NCBI RefSeq assembly: GCF_014851395.1
Contig: NW_024040596.1
Span: 5,482,777 to 5,546,776 of the forward strand
From: Micropterus salmoides
Lineage: Eukaryota; Chordata; Actinopteri; Centrarchiformes; Centrarchidae
Direction: 5' to 3'
Length of the DNA: 64,000 bases
Below are positions 1-12,352 of this stretch, piece after piece (the first letter of the stretch is position 1; every line of letters begins with the position of its first letter). Position numbers and translations under genes: made by a program. The notes beneath the pieces are model-generated. The model was not told the DNA's origin. It saw nothing but the letters and a program-made list of their open reading frames with translations, and ran no database searches.

Positions 1-3000
1 CTAATGTGACTGTGGCATTTGTGTGCCTATGTGGATCATCTAATCTGCAAAGATGGCATTAATATAGAGAACAGGAATCCCTTCACAGTGTTCACAAATG
101 GTAGTTGAGGAAACAAAACCACAACTGTCAGTGGCTGAGGTCTGTAGAGTAAGCCATATTTTTTCCATCTTGATGGTCCTCTCAAGCATTTCAGCTGCTA
201 ACAAAACTGGTGACCACAGCTGAATGAGGAACACCAGAGAGTCTAAGTCCATCCCTTCCACTTCCGCCCCATGGGACATTCTTTGGAAAAAATATGTACG
301 GCGAGAGACAACACATTTTTTATCCCGTTTGAATTGTGCCCTGAATAACACATATGAAGTCTGTCAGTGTAAAAGATTATTTTGTCCGTCAAGAAAGTTG
401 CAGTTTGTCATAAAACTAGTTAAGGCTGCGTTCCAGTCACAATTGGAGGTTCGAATTTCCCACTTAAAGTTTCTGACTTCCGATCTCAAAGCGTTCAAGG
501 TGCATGAAGCCAAACGTGAATGAAAACCATGGCCGACTGTAACCAACTGATGTTTCTTTATCAAGTGTACACAGCTGAACCCTTAACAGTCCCCTTGCTG
601 TTAATTAAATAGATAGCAGTTTTAATGAAAATGAGTGACATAAACTGGCTTTACGTCTTTACGTCTAGATACCTCCATTGGTAACCTGCAAAAGTCAGTA
701 AATGTTGAATATTTCCTAACGTTTTCACATTTTTTTTTGCATTTTTAATGCTTTGCTGAATAACTTTAGTGCTGAGAAGATGACTTTCAGAGATTGTTTA
801 CCGTAACCATCAACCTAATAACACTGGCGACATACATGTTGACATCAATTTACACACAGAACAGGTTTTACAATATGATAGTATTTATTATGTTAATTAA
901 ATACAAGCAAATATGCTTTATGTTGCCTTTTAGTTGATCTACTACGCTTCCATGGGTGCTGCCATGTGATGTCAGACAACTGCTTCTTAATAAAGTCGGG
1001 GTGGACGGATTTCCGAGATGGATTTGCCCCAAGTTCACAAGTAGGAACTCAGACTATAATTGGCTGTCCGTTGTACTTTTTCTAATTGGATTATCCATGT
1101 GATGCGTTCAATCCAACAACTCTTGGTCCTTCATCACATCATCCACAAAAGTTATGTTAGCTTCAGTCATTGAGTGAAAAAGACTTCAGATACGCAGACT
1201 TTCGTATTTGTGGTCTTTCTAATTCCGTCTTGATGCGTTGATACTTAAAACAGTTTTACAACGAACTGCAACTTTCTTGACATGCATATGTATATTTTAA
1301 ATTAATAAACATCACATGTGTAATTCAGGGGCACAATTCAAACAGAATCAAACATTTTGTTGTCTGTCGCCAGTGACTATTGTATAAATGATTTCCTATG
1401 GTGGTTAATCAGAAGCCTCTTTATGGCTTCCCTAGCAGAACTTGCACAAGCATTCATAAGGCACAAAACCAGTTGTAAGCTGACTCTTTTATCAAAAATG
1501 TGTAGGTGCGTGCGTGTGTGTGTGTGTGTGTCTGTCTGTGGCAGGAAAGCAAACATCGCAATTGGATGATTCATAGAGGGTCACGCTTGAAAGAAAACAA
1601 GAGGGCAACTCTTAAGCAAAGCCCATCCACCTCTTGAGATATGTCGCAACATCATATCTGTGGAGCTGTCACCACAAAGGAAAACTTGCCGAGTGGTAAG
1701 CACTCATAAAGAAAAGCCACTCCAGATGTTTCTTTTTGTGGTAAAACAGAGACCAATGGAGAGAAGCACAGACTAAAAACAGTAACAGACAATTAGTGTC
1801 AGACCATATCCACACCAATGTGGATGAATCATAAACGCCAACACTGAAACACCACAAGAGAAGAGTTTAATTCTCCTCTATTGGGTAATAACCAATTGAG
1901 CAAGCAGCTTTGGGTCATAAATCAGCATTTACACGGTTTTTTCCACTGACACTGAAAAGCTGTTTTTAAATTCTACTACTTTTGAGGGTGTTAGCTTAGC
2001 GTGGATGGAACAAATGTGTTTTCTTAAAGTGTGGGTAAATGGTTGAAGTACCTGAGTCAATATACTGCATACTGCTCATAAATGTATAGCATCACTTCCA
2101 TTGGAAAAGTAGCCCTTCTGAGTGGCCTTTCCCATCCTGAAAAATGACACGATATAGTATGGTGACTACACCATGAGCCTCAAAATAAAGGAACTGAAAA
2201 ACAGCCATGGGTTCAGTAGGTTTTTACAGTGCATCAGCATTTGGAACAATGTGGTGTTTTACCCCTGTGTGTGATCAGAAACAAGTGCATTTGGGGTAAA
2301 CTATTGATGTGCATCCTTATAGCTCAATTCTTAACATGCATGCTCAAAGTCCCAACCAGAGTACTAGCAAGTATAACTGTAGAATATTAATACATGCCTG
2401 TACACACTTTTGTATTCTTTGTAAGCAACAGGAGAGCTAACCTCAGCTCATGATGTAAAAGAACCACGAGGCTGGGCTGTTCCATCTCCAGATTATTTTT
2501 CTCTGTCATATGGACTGTGGTTTACCAGGGCACCCCACATTACACCCTATGAATAAAAGCATGCTTGTGGTTCACAATAGAGCTTCCCTGCTCCCCGAGA
2601 AGGGGGAAGGGCATTGCATTCCTCTGCTGACCTCCTGTTTGCAGCAGATATTAAACAATAACTGGTGCCTGTAATGTGCTGTCACCCTCCGCGGCCAGCC
2701 ATCAAAAAGACATTAAACAGTCTGATCTTTGCAGTATATTCACAACAAGGAACATGTGAAGGCAGAGAAGATCTGCTTCGTCTGTGTTTTTGTTTGGAGA
2801 GGTGGGTGAGAAATGAAGACTGGCATTTCAGGAGAGCATAACAATGTGGTTATTCAATTTGAGTGACAACCCCAGGAGACTGATGCTGACTGGACGCCTG
2901 CAACATTTAATCTGGGTAACCGCACATATATCATTTAACTTACTTCTCCAGGGAAAGTGCGGTGTAAGCCTACTGGAAATTCAGCTGCTTAAAGGAAATC

Positions 3001-3445
3001 TCACTCTTTGATTGAGTGTTAGGCTAATACCATACTGCAGATGGTAGATGGCACTTTTTATCTTTTTTTTTTTTTAGAATAGCAAGTCCACATGGTTCAT
3101 TTAGTGATTCGTGATCATGATTCAGTACTTCTCCAGACTCCTTCAAGTCCTAATGTGGGTCATAAATCCTGGCTTAAAACAGAGTTAACTTTCCTTTGTC
3201 TTCTAGTATTGAACATTGTAAAGTGCAGGGTGTTGCTTCAAGGAGATGCTAGAGGGGTGGGGGATGGATGAGGAAACGCACGTGCGGCCCTTGCCAAAGA
3301 AAGTGTGACATGGAGGAAGGGGCCTCATGATGGCAACAACTTCCGAACATCTGCATCAGCTGTGTGAGGGCGCACTCACTATCAGTAAGCGCTGCATGCT
3401 TTCCGCACATTGCCAACAGAAACAGAGGTTGGCACTGCTGCTTCT
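1..3445. other. Non-coding stretch, no gene seen
   Basis: AT-rich sequence with short open frames only, none of which resembles a known protein. It holds a GT microsatellite near 1508-1540. I see no exon with supporting splice sites. Confidence 0.6.
1508..1540. repeat. GT microsatellite
   Basis: An interrupted run of GT dinucleotides (GCGT, then GT repeats, then CTGT units), a typical simple repeat. Confidence 0.9.
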
Positions 3446-4060
3446 GGCCCCATGCACACTACTCCATTTTTGTTTAAAAATGGAGTTTTAAAATGAATAT
3501 GATCTCCGTCCATACTGGCATTTTAGCTGGGTATCAGAGTTGTTCTGTCTACATTAAAACTAGTGGCCGTTCACGTATACTGGGCATGCATGCCGGTTTA
3601 AACCTGAAGCAGATGGTCTATTCCGTAGTTACAGAAGATTTGGCGAAAGAATAAAGTAATGTAGACGTAGAACCGCACCAGATTTTATTTTGCATGGACC
3701 AATAACAAGGTGGGACTGTTACTGAATGTAACACGGGAGTTAAAAGCAGCTGTGGTGGCGGAAAACAGACTGGGAGTCCTCGCAAGTAACACTTACAGTA
3801 CAAGTCTGTAAGTGTTATTTGCACGGTACAAAATGTTTTAATAAAAATACCAAATCAAAAACTCTGTCAGTAGCATTGTGTCTATACATTGCATGACTTA
3901 AAAGACCCAATCAGAGAGCCAAGTGTGAGCGTCTGCATCATCGTTTCTATAGTCCTCTTTTTTGCCCATCCACACTAAAACACTAGCCAAAGTTTTAAAA
4001 CGGAAAACGGAAAAAAAGGTCTCCCTTTGAAAATTTAAATGCCTTAGTGTGGATGGGGCC
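3446..4060. mobile_element. MITE-like DNA element, about 615 bp
   Basis: The two ends form an imperfect terminal inverted repeat. The left end starts GGCCCCATGCACACTA and the right end, read on the other strand, starts GGCCCCATCCACACTA; both continue into a CATTT-containing stretch. No transposase frame is present, so this is a non-autonomous element. Near its middle, 3782-3822 can fold into a 17-bp stem with one mismatch around a 7-base loop. The family name is not known to me. Confidence 0.65.
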
Positions 4061-4378
4061 TGACAGGCCACACAAACAGTGTGACTTCTGTTATGTTATG
4101 GTCACCTGCTTTAAGGAATGCGGGCAGAGATGAGGGATCTGCAGGTTGTAACATGAAGCACCATTAAATGAGTTGTTTGTTCTGTTGGTAACAATTTAAG
4201 TGCTTTGCATTGTGCATTTGCAGTTGTGAATATCAAGTACTAACGAAGTGATATTTATTCTTCTCTCTGAATCCTTCTGGTGTCACATGCAGTGACTCCA
4301 GAGGTTGTTTTTTTTGTTTTAATTATCAGTAGCTGAGTCCAGGGTAAAGTTTAAACCGAAAGAGAGGCAAAGATTGCA

Positions 4379-4692
4379 TCAGGAATGCTGGCAGATGATC
4401 GTTTTCCTCCACTCTGCGCACAGTGCGCAGACAGGGGGTGGGGTGCCCGGCTAAAACTGGGAGGAGAAAAAGGGGGGGATTTGGGAATATTCTTTGTCCT
4501 CACCCCGCAGTGTAACACACAACTGGCGAAGGACGCTGGCTCCTCGAAGCGAGAAACAACTGAATGGCTTGATATTAGAGCGGGAGGGCTTTCTTTTTAT
4601 TAAAAGAAAACGAAGAAAAAGCTGTAGAAATACGAGACAACTTCCAGGAGCCGTTGGTGCGGAAGCGGAGGACCCAAAAATCACATCTGAAG
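4379..4692 (+). promoter_or_regulatory. Candidate promoter and non-coding first exon of the connexin
   Basis: This stretch is richer in GC and CpG than its surroundings and ends in a good splice donor (GAAG|GTAAAA at 4692/4693). The connexin coding exon downstream begins just after an acceptor at 11048-11049, so it must be spliced to an upstream 5' UTR exon, and this is the best candidate I see on the + strand. The link is inference; no start codon for the connexin lies here. The first-exon boundary on the 5' side cannot be fixed from sequence. Confidence 0.3.
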
Positions 4693-6064
4693 GTAAAATA
4701 GCCCACCACGCAAACAAGTCGCGGTAACGCAGCCGCGGCAGCATCACCACGTAGACGTGTGGCTGTGGCTAACAATAGTGCGTTTGGCTCAAGTTTTAGC
4801 TTTAACGGTTTCGCCGGAGGAATAGTGAAGTCTTGTGAAAGCTGCTAATGTAATTCCGGCGTTTTAGGAACGTGTTCTCAATACCGCAGTCGGGGAAATG
4901 TAACGTTAGTGTTTTTAAGGCTAACTTAAGTTTACGCGCACATGCTGGCAGCAGGCAGCGCTAATTAAAGCACGTAAAGTGGTCGCATGGGTGTTTTTTA
5001 TTTTAATTTACGGTATATTGACGCCAAAGTGGTGTCGTTTGCGCCACATTCCGTTATATTTCTGCTGGTATGCAGAATGTTCTGGTAATTTTATCTGCCA
5101 TCCTGACTGCGGTGTCTCGACTGAATTTGGTGATGGGAAGAACGCGCAGGAGTCGTGCCTTGTGTCTCTCTCTTCCCCCCCACCCCGTTTACAAAACCTC
5201 TTATCCTGGAAAATAGCTGTATTCATAGCTTACTTTGCCCAAACAATGTGGCGCAACCATACGGTCACACCATTGACTTGAGCTCGTGGAAGCGTGTGTA
5301 GCTCCGCGGTGACGTCGTGTCCCGTTAGGCACGAGGAGGATATTTCATTTCTTTTTCTCTTTTTTTTGTCTTATGCTCAGTGCAAATGGGATTAGTTTTA
5401 ATGTTTCACGCTGTAGTGTTTAAATAAGAACATGGTCTACGCCTTGTGTTACTTCAGATTAGTCTTCATATTTTATCTCCTCACCAACCTCAGTTTTCAA
5501 TCCAGTTTTTATGGTATTATTAGTATTATTATGGTTCATGGTGATACAAAGGGCGGTTCAGTTAAATTTTTCCCCCCTCTAGTCACTCTCAGTTTGACTC
5601 ATATTCTGGTTATTGTTGGCCCTTTCCTTCCCATGCCCAGGGCCTCTAAGCTTTAGGGCTCTGGGATAAAGGGGGGACAAACCATAACTAGCCTCCCAGA
5701 TGTGAGAGTCACAAAAGCCTCTCTGTTCTGGCAGGCTCAGTCACTGTGGAAACTCTGCTCCTTTACTGTGCTCCTTTTTATGAAAAGCAGGCTGTTTTCT
5801 TTGAAGTGCTACAGATAGGCTGCTTGAGTAGATAGGACATGGAGGTGGTATGTATTGCAGAGGCTTTTTGTTTTTTATTTGGGAATACTCAAGATGTAAA
5901 CATTAAAGAAGCTCTCAGAATTAGGAGTCACTTAAGGGGTGGGCGATATGGCCAAAGTCTTTTTATCACATTATGTAATCTTATAATATGATAAATCCTC
6001 AAATTTGAGTTGTGTTTTTTTTTTTAATTGGAACTTGCAAACAAAAACAACTCCTGCTCTGTAT

Positions 6065-7290
6065 TTTAGAGCCTGACCGATATGGGTTTTTGGGGGCCGA
6101 TATTAAAGTGAAAAAGAGCCGATATTTTGATTTCAAGAATGATTTGGATAGTAGACCCCTTTACTGTATAAACTACACTTAGAACAAGCTGATATTGAAA
6201 GCTGGTGTTGAAGTGGGCTATAAAACCTTTTCCTAAATGGATTATGTTAATAACATCGATTACAGTCTCAAAGTGAACATGTAAATATTTGCTACTGGAA
6301 GGTGCAACTTTTTCAGCCGTCTGTAAACGAGAGAGTGAGAGAGAATAAGCATGTGTATTTCACTTTACATATAATCTGCCATAATTTCAGTGGAGCACGT
6401 TCACATCTAGTCCATCCCTTTACCGGCACTCTTTAATTCTAACCAAAGCTATTTAACCACCATCAGTATAAATCATGCCGTCTAGGATACAGTGAGCTGC
6501 TGTTGAATACATCTAATACTACAGGAATGTCTCCAACGAGGACCTGCAACTTTGAGATTTAATTTAACTAACGTCACATAAAGAGGAGCTACAGGAAGCC
6601 GTGTTAGATTCTTGTTCAGCTCATGTTTATTTACATTTCCGCTCTGGTTTAAGACACGCCGACTAGCTGCAGACAGGCGGCTCGCAGATATATTTAGAAT
6701 ACGTCAAACTATAGTTTAACGGCTCGTTAACGTTGGCGCTCCTCCACTGATTAACGCGGCATTAGCTTTGTGGCTAATTTAGCAACGGGCAGCATGAGCT
6801 GCTGTAGCTAGAATATTTAGAAGTGATGAACTAGGGACAAATGTGGACTGTTCGCTAGAACTGCCACACAGTTTGAAATGTGCAGTTACGTCTGTCAGCA
6901 GCTTTCAACACCCAACTACTGTAACATTAAACTGCGGTGAGATGGCATAAAAACGGGAGGGTTAGCAAGTCATGAATGTTTTCAGGAGAGAAGTGACTGG
7001 GTCTGTATTTTATTATAATTATTAAAGTCATGTCATTAACTTGACAAAAGACAGACTCACCGCTCTCAATTTCATTTCTAAATGCTGCGTGTAAACTCCG
7101 GTCAGCTGATTGTTTTCTTCTGTGGTTTTTGTGGTGAGGCAGTGTAGTTAACAGGGGAGCTGCAGCTGGTCGCCGTCTAGTGGGCAAACTATGCAACACC
7201 ATGACATGAGTGAAGGATCTGACTAGGTTTCTTTTTTAATAGTCATATCTGCTTTTATAAACGGCCGATGCCAATTAAATGCAATTGGCT
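6065..7290. mobile_element. Probable decayed DNA element with GACCGATATGG-type end
   Basis: The left part reads GCCTGACCGATATGGG followed by GGGGGCCGATATTAAAG, and a related GGCCGATGCC motif in opposite sense occurs near 7262-7271. Motifs of this kind end many dispersed elements in teleost genomes. The ends are approximate and no transposase frame is present. Confidence 0.4.
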
Positions 7291-8253
7291 CTACTGTATT
7301 TACAATTTCACTCTCCTCCATGTTTTCTCGTTACTGTGTTCTTCTGCAGTGGTTGGCAAACCAACTTGGACGTACGTTACCCCCCACCAACCATCTCTCT
7401 CGCACCACATGAGAACGCGGTAATCAGTCCCGTAGCTTCCCAAGTCCATGGAGGTTTAAAGAGAATCTGATACAACGTCGGTAGCGGTGCATGAAGCCAA
7501 AAAAGTTTGGGCTCCAACACAGGAAGTGTGATGCGCTTTGAGGGGCAATTTGACAAACCTTGTTTTGTTAAAGAAGCAGCTGTAAAACAGTGGATAATTT
7601 TTATTTGGGAGAGTCACAACCCCAAAATAACTCACTAACATTTGGAAAATGTTTGGAAAAGTCTAGAATAGCCACAGGATTAAATAATTTTTACCTTGTG
7701 AGATCTGTCAAGAATCCAGCCCTGATTTGCTACATAGCTAAATTTCACCTGTGTAGACATTTCTATCGTTGCACAGTATATACAGTCATATCGACCTACC
7801 CTGAGGCATACCGATGTCAACTTATTGCAGACATGTAGGTCAGTAAGTGACAATATGGTACAGTAACGTTTTAAGGTAGAACATATATTGGTTTAAAAAA
7901 ATTAAGCCAAATTTTGTATTAAAATATATTAACAATGCTTGTTTTGGTGTGAAAAATTTATATCCCTTAAAACATCATGGTCAGTTTTTAAACTAACACA
8001 TCAATATTGGCATCAGCCTCCACAATCCAGTGTTGGTTGGGCTGTAGCTAGTAGTCTTTAATGTCTGAAAGTGACTTGGTTGAGGTGCATCTGTAGCCAC
8101 TGAATTTGTATTCAAGCTTAAATCTGTTACTTTTTGGCACATTGTTGTTCTCTGTGCCTTTTTACTTGTACTTGACATGATGTTTAAATAGCATCTAACG
8201 TCAACATTTTCCTTATGTTTTGTCTGGTGTGGTTAAATGGATCCTCAAAGTGC

Positions 8254-8790
8254 AATTTATACTTCTGAGTCAAATCAACGGCGTAGGCTACGGGGCTACG
8301 CAGAGGCTACGCCGTCGCCTGACGTGCACCTCCTCAAAAATGTAACTATACGTCGAGTCGACACGGACGGTAAGCTCTGTGATTGGTCGGCTGGGTAGCC
8401 TCGCGATGCCTCCGAGCCGATCGGAAGTACCCTGCGCTTTTGAAGTAACATTTACTAGCGGCCAAAACGGCGGCTGTAACACAGTGATTCAATATATTTG
8501 ACCGTCGCAACCCGAGCGAAATGACTCGTTCCGAATGTGATCGGACAGTAACATTTGAAAAGGCTACACCAGCTGCACGTTTACAATTTTACCCCCATTT
8601 ACGTTAGCGGAATGCTAAACCGGAAGTTAGCCTGCTCGGCCGGCAAAAGTCAACACAGTGGACGCTGTAGCGCTACTCCCGACTAGCGTTTGGAGGTGTT
8701 GCAGAATGACGGACACACCTACGCACAAGTATAAATGCATGTCTATGTGCGTAGGTACTCATGTAGACCCTACGCAGGAGTATAAATGGG
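8254..8790. mobile_element. MITE-like element with TTTATACTTCTG ends
   Basis: The left end (ATTTATACTTCTGAGTC at about 8256) is matched in inverted orientation by the right end (complement ATTTATACTCCTGCGTA, about 8771-8788). The interior is unusually CpG-rich with repeated CTACGC motifs. No transposase frame is present, so it is non-autonomous. Confidence 0.55.
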
Positions 8791-11082
8791 CCTTAAGAGC
8801 CATTAAGGACAGATTAGCTAGCAAAGTGTACTGCCTACCAGTTCTGTAATGTTCTTTATTTCTTGGTGTGAATATAAAACTACAAAAACAGTAGAAAAAC
8901 ACAGCTGACAGCTCAGGTTGAACAGACTTAGTTTGCATCGTCGGCGAGATTGCACGTTGCTTGCTACCATTAGCAATGAGGCATCGCAGAATAACGACAC
9001 ATACACTTCAGGTCCAACCATGTGCCAGTCTTAAAATCTAACAACACTTTACTGTGGAGATGACAAAAAGAGTTGCAGATTTGAGCTTTAACTTTAGATT
9101 GAAAGTGTCTGATTATCTAGTTCTGTGCAGGGGTTAGATGGTTTTTAGCAAGTTTGACACTCACACAGACACTTGCATGTGAGGCGGTGGTTTTTCTCTG
9201 CCTCTTAGCTCTGACAGTAGCTTGGGGGCAACTCCCAACTGTTAACCTAGATTACAAGCAGCAAAGTATGCTGTTCTATTCCTTACATGTTTGTTCCTTG
9301 CGTCTCTTGCAGCCTGAGAGAAGAGCAACGTAGCTTACATTTTAGGTAACTGACACATATGACCAATCTGATGTGATTCCAATAACACAAAGCTTTGATT
9401 TCCCAGGAAAACGGTTTGAGGTGATGCTCATTGTTCCTCTGCACGCATTTCCAGTGTAAAACCACATACCTCCAATGAGGAGAGGCTTTTCTCAGGTGTT
9501 ACTGCCGAGGAAGGATTATAAAAATTGCAACACCATAAAAACAGTGAATAAACATGGGCAACCATGAAAGGGGACTTTTGTGGAGAAACATGCAGGAATT
9601 TTTTTCACCGCATACTGACCTCATACAATCTCTCTGCTTGGAAATGCAGATTACAAGCAGAATATGAACTCATAATCACAATCTAGTCAGAGAGTCTGAT
9701 AGAGCAGCCACTGGGTCAATGATGAATGTGTGTTCTTATTCAAGTCTCTCTCTCTCTCTCTAAAGCTGATTATTCATCTGAGTGCCAAGTGCTGCTTCAC
9801 AACTTTATTCTAACTCTTTATTTATCTAAGGAGAGTGTCCTCTAACCGTAACATCACACAGTACTCCCATTCACACCTGGGACACCAAAACCCATTCTTA
9901 AGGATCTGTTCTGGAGCGCTTTGCAGTCTTGTATCATCTGTAAAGGCCTTTTAGTGCTAGTTGGTATGAGATTGTTAGACAGTACCCTTTGATTGAGCTA
10001 TTTAATTTACCTTTTTATTAAACCTGCAAGTTAAAGATTAGTTCCCCATCCTTACCTGAAGTAGTGTCCAGGCCAATATTAAGAAAATAAGTTACATACC
10101 GATAGAAAATATGTTCAACCTTTAATTGATTTCATTGAAATAGGTCTGAAGCCTAAATCTTGGTAAAAGCCTGGTAGTTTATAGTGTTGGATAATTACTC
10201 AGAAGTTGTTATGAGATTGGTCACAGATGGTGTGAAACCACAGGACCTCTTCACTGCCTCTTTAGTGTGTTTAACTATCGGCTCTTGACTCTGTTTTGGC
10301 AATCATAGTCCAGTTATTAAACCGGGACTACCACCAAGTGATTGTGGCATGGGTTTACGGTATGTGTAAAGTGTTACAGTGAGACTAGAATTATCGACTA
10401 CTGCAGCATTTAACATTTGGTGGTCAATGAAGGGACAGCCTTGAGGAAATGCTTCAGTTTGCAAATGTTATGTCTTTATAAATTTTGGATGTTTGCCCGT
10501 ACTTTCAGACATTTAGTTACGAATTTGTTGTTGACTTGTATGCTTTGACTCTGAAAGGCAGAGCTCGTCAGTCAGGTTAACAGTCTGGGTATGGTTGCAT
10601 AATTTGGCGATAGCATCTCGTGAGACCTTCTCTGGGATCTGTGCATGCCCGTAGTCATGGCAGTGAGGCTTGGTTTGGGATTTCTCAATTTCTAACACTG
10701 ACACAATAGCTTCACCTTGTGGCTATAAGTTGCAAAGACACTGAGAGTTGAGATGAACAGTTCTGTGATGCAGTGTGTCATTATCACTCACGTTTTTATT
10801 CTGATTACTGGTTGTTTTAGAGTAATTCCGGTTTAAGTAGTTGCCTTGATTTATGACCAAATGACTCTAATCTGTTAATTCTCCGTCCCGTAAAATGAAA
10901 AATGTGTTCCATAAATTCTGTCTTGATGATTTGGGAATTGCTCTTATATATTTTTTTTTTCAGTGACCACTAAATATAACATTTCTTTTATGCCTAATGG
11001 CAGATGCAATTAATACAACACTTAAATTGTCACTTATTTTTCTCCGTAGGTTTGAGAGGATCCATCCTGTTCCAGAGGCAAA

Positions 11083-12352
11083 ATGAGCTGGAGCTTCCTT
11101 ACACGTCTGTTGGACGAGATTTCCAACCACTCCACCTTCGTGGGCAAAATCTGGCTCACTCTTCTCATTGTCTTTCGCATCGTGCTGACAGCTGTTGGGG
11201 CGAGTCAATCTACTATGATGAACAGAGTAAATTTGTGTGTAACACACAGCAACCTGGTTGTGAGAATGTGTGCTATGACGCATTTGCGCCGCTATCACAC
11301 ATTCGCTTCTGGGTGTTTCAGGTGATTATGATCACCACCCCCACCATCATGTACCTTGGCTTTGCTATGCATAAGATTGCCCGCATGGACGACGATGACT
11401 ACCGGCCACGGGGCAGGAAGAGGATGCCGATAGTGAGCCGTGGGGCTAACCGGGACTACGAGGAAGCGGAGGATAATGGGGAGGAGGACCCCATGATCCT
11501 GGAGGAGATTGAGCCAGAAAAGGAAAAGGAAGTTGTGGAGAAGCCCAGTAAAAAGCATGATGGACGGCGTCGCATAAAGCGCGATGGCCTGATGAAGGTT
11601 TACGTGTTTCAGCTGCTGTCGCGTGCCATCTTTGAGGCCTCGTTCCTGTTCGGGCAGTATGTCCTTTATGGGCTGGAAGTGGTACCGTCGTATGTATGCA
11701 CACGCTCTCCTTGTCCGCATACAGTGGATTGCTTCGTCTCTCGCCCTACAGAGAAAACAATCTTCCTGCTCATCATGTATGCAGTCAGCTCCTTGTGTCT
11801 GCTCTTCACCATATTGGAGATCCTTCACCTTGGCATCAGCGGTATTCGGGACTGCTTTTGCACACCACGGCCTCGACCTCCGACCCCCCGTCATGCAGCT
11901 CTGGCCAGCCACAGATCCTCCGTATCCCGCCAGCCCTCCGCCCCTCCGGGTTACCACACAGCTCTGAAGAAGGACCCATCGGGGAAGATGGGCTTCAGGG
12001 ACAACCTGGGAGACTCGGGTCGCGAGTCTTTCGGGGACGAGGCTTCATCAAGGGAGCTGGAGAGGCTGCGTCGACACCTTAAACTGGCCCAACAGCATCT
12101 GGATCTGGCTTACCAGAACGAGGAGGGCAGCCCGTCACGCAGCAGCAGCCCAGAGTCCAACGGCACCGCAGTTGAGCAGAACAGATTAAACTTTGCCCAG
12201 GAGAAGCAGAGCAGCACGTGTGAGAAAGGTGAGGCTTCCCATCCACAACTTTGTACTTTTGATTCTATCTTCTAATTTGTAGCTGTGATCTTTACGAAAT
12301 GCTTTTCTCTGACATTGACGCATTTCCTCTCTTCACAGGTCTCCGTGCATAG
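11083..12352 (+). CDS. cx43.4: Connexin, Cx43.4/Cx45-like gap junction gamma protein
   Basis: Gap junction channel subunit, a four-pass plasma membrane protein that forms hexameric hemichannels. The start ATG at 11083 opens MSWSFLTRLLDEISNHST, the hallmark of the gamma group, 33 bases after a splice acceptor, with A at -3. Extracellular loop 1 has the C-x6-C-x3-C pattern (CNTQQPGCENVC) and loop 2 has C-x4-C-x5-C. The acidic cytoplasmic loop and the Ser-rich tail (SRSSSPES) fit Cx43.4. The reading frame changes near residue 39: four Gs at 11197-11200 stand where five are needed before GESIYYDEQ. A 110-bp intron (12229-12338) near the end joins to a short last exon coding LRA and a stop. With one base allowed for, the length is 386 residues, as expected for Cx43.4. 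Assignment to the Cx43.4 rather than Cx45 (gjc1) branch is from similarity recalled by eye. Confidence 0.92.
12229..12338 (+). other. Short intron near the 3' end of the connexin
   Basis: The donor AAAG|GTGAGG follows the codons for CEK, and the acceptor CTCTTCACAG ends at 12338. Splicing gives the C-terminal sequence CEKGLRA and a stop at 12350-12352. Without splicing the frame runs on about 15 residues to a stop at 12273-12275. The arithmetic of the spliced frame works, so splicing is preferred. Confidence 0.6.

Larger units (their letters stand above)
4693..11049 (+). other. Probable first intron of the connexin, repeat-rich
   Basis: If the first exon at about 4.5 kb is right, this is a 6.4-kb intron ending in TCTCCGTAG at 11041-11049. 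It contains several dispersed fish repeats: a fragment at about 5935-6010 (GGGGTGGGCGATATGG), a larger element at about 6065-7290 and another with inverted ends at 8254-8790. A TGACGTCG motif resembling a CRE lies at 5310-5317. I see no protein-coding exon here. Confidence 0.4.

Noticed and set aside
11004..11082. Earlier ATG at 11004 as the connexin start
   Set aside because: It lies before the splice acceptor at 11048-11049 and in the frame that is wrong for the N-terminus; MSWSFLTRLL at 11083 is the conserved start.
11295..11957. 220-residue open frame on the - strand
   Set aside because: It lies fully antisense to the connexin coding exon and has no known similarity; it is a shadow of the constrained coding sequence.
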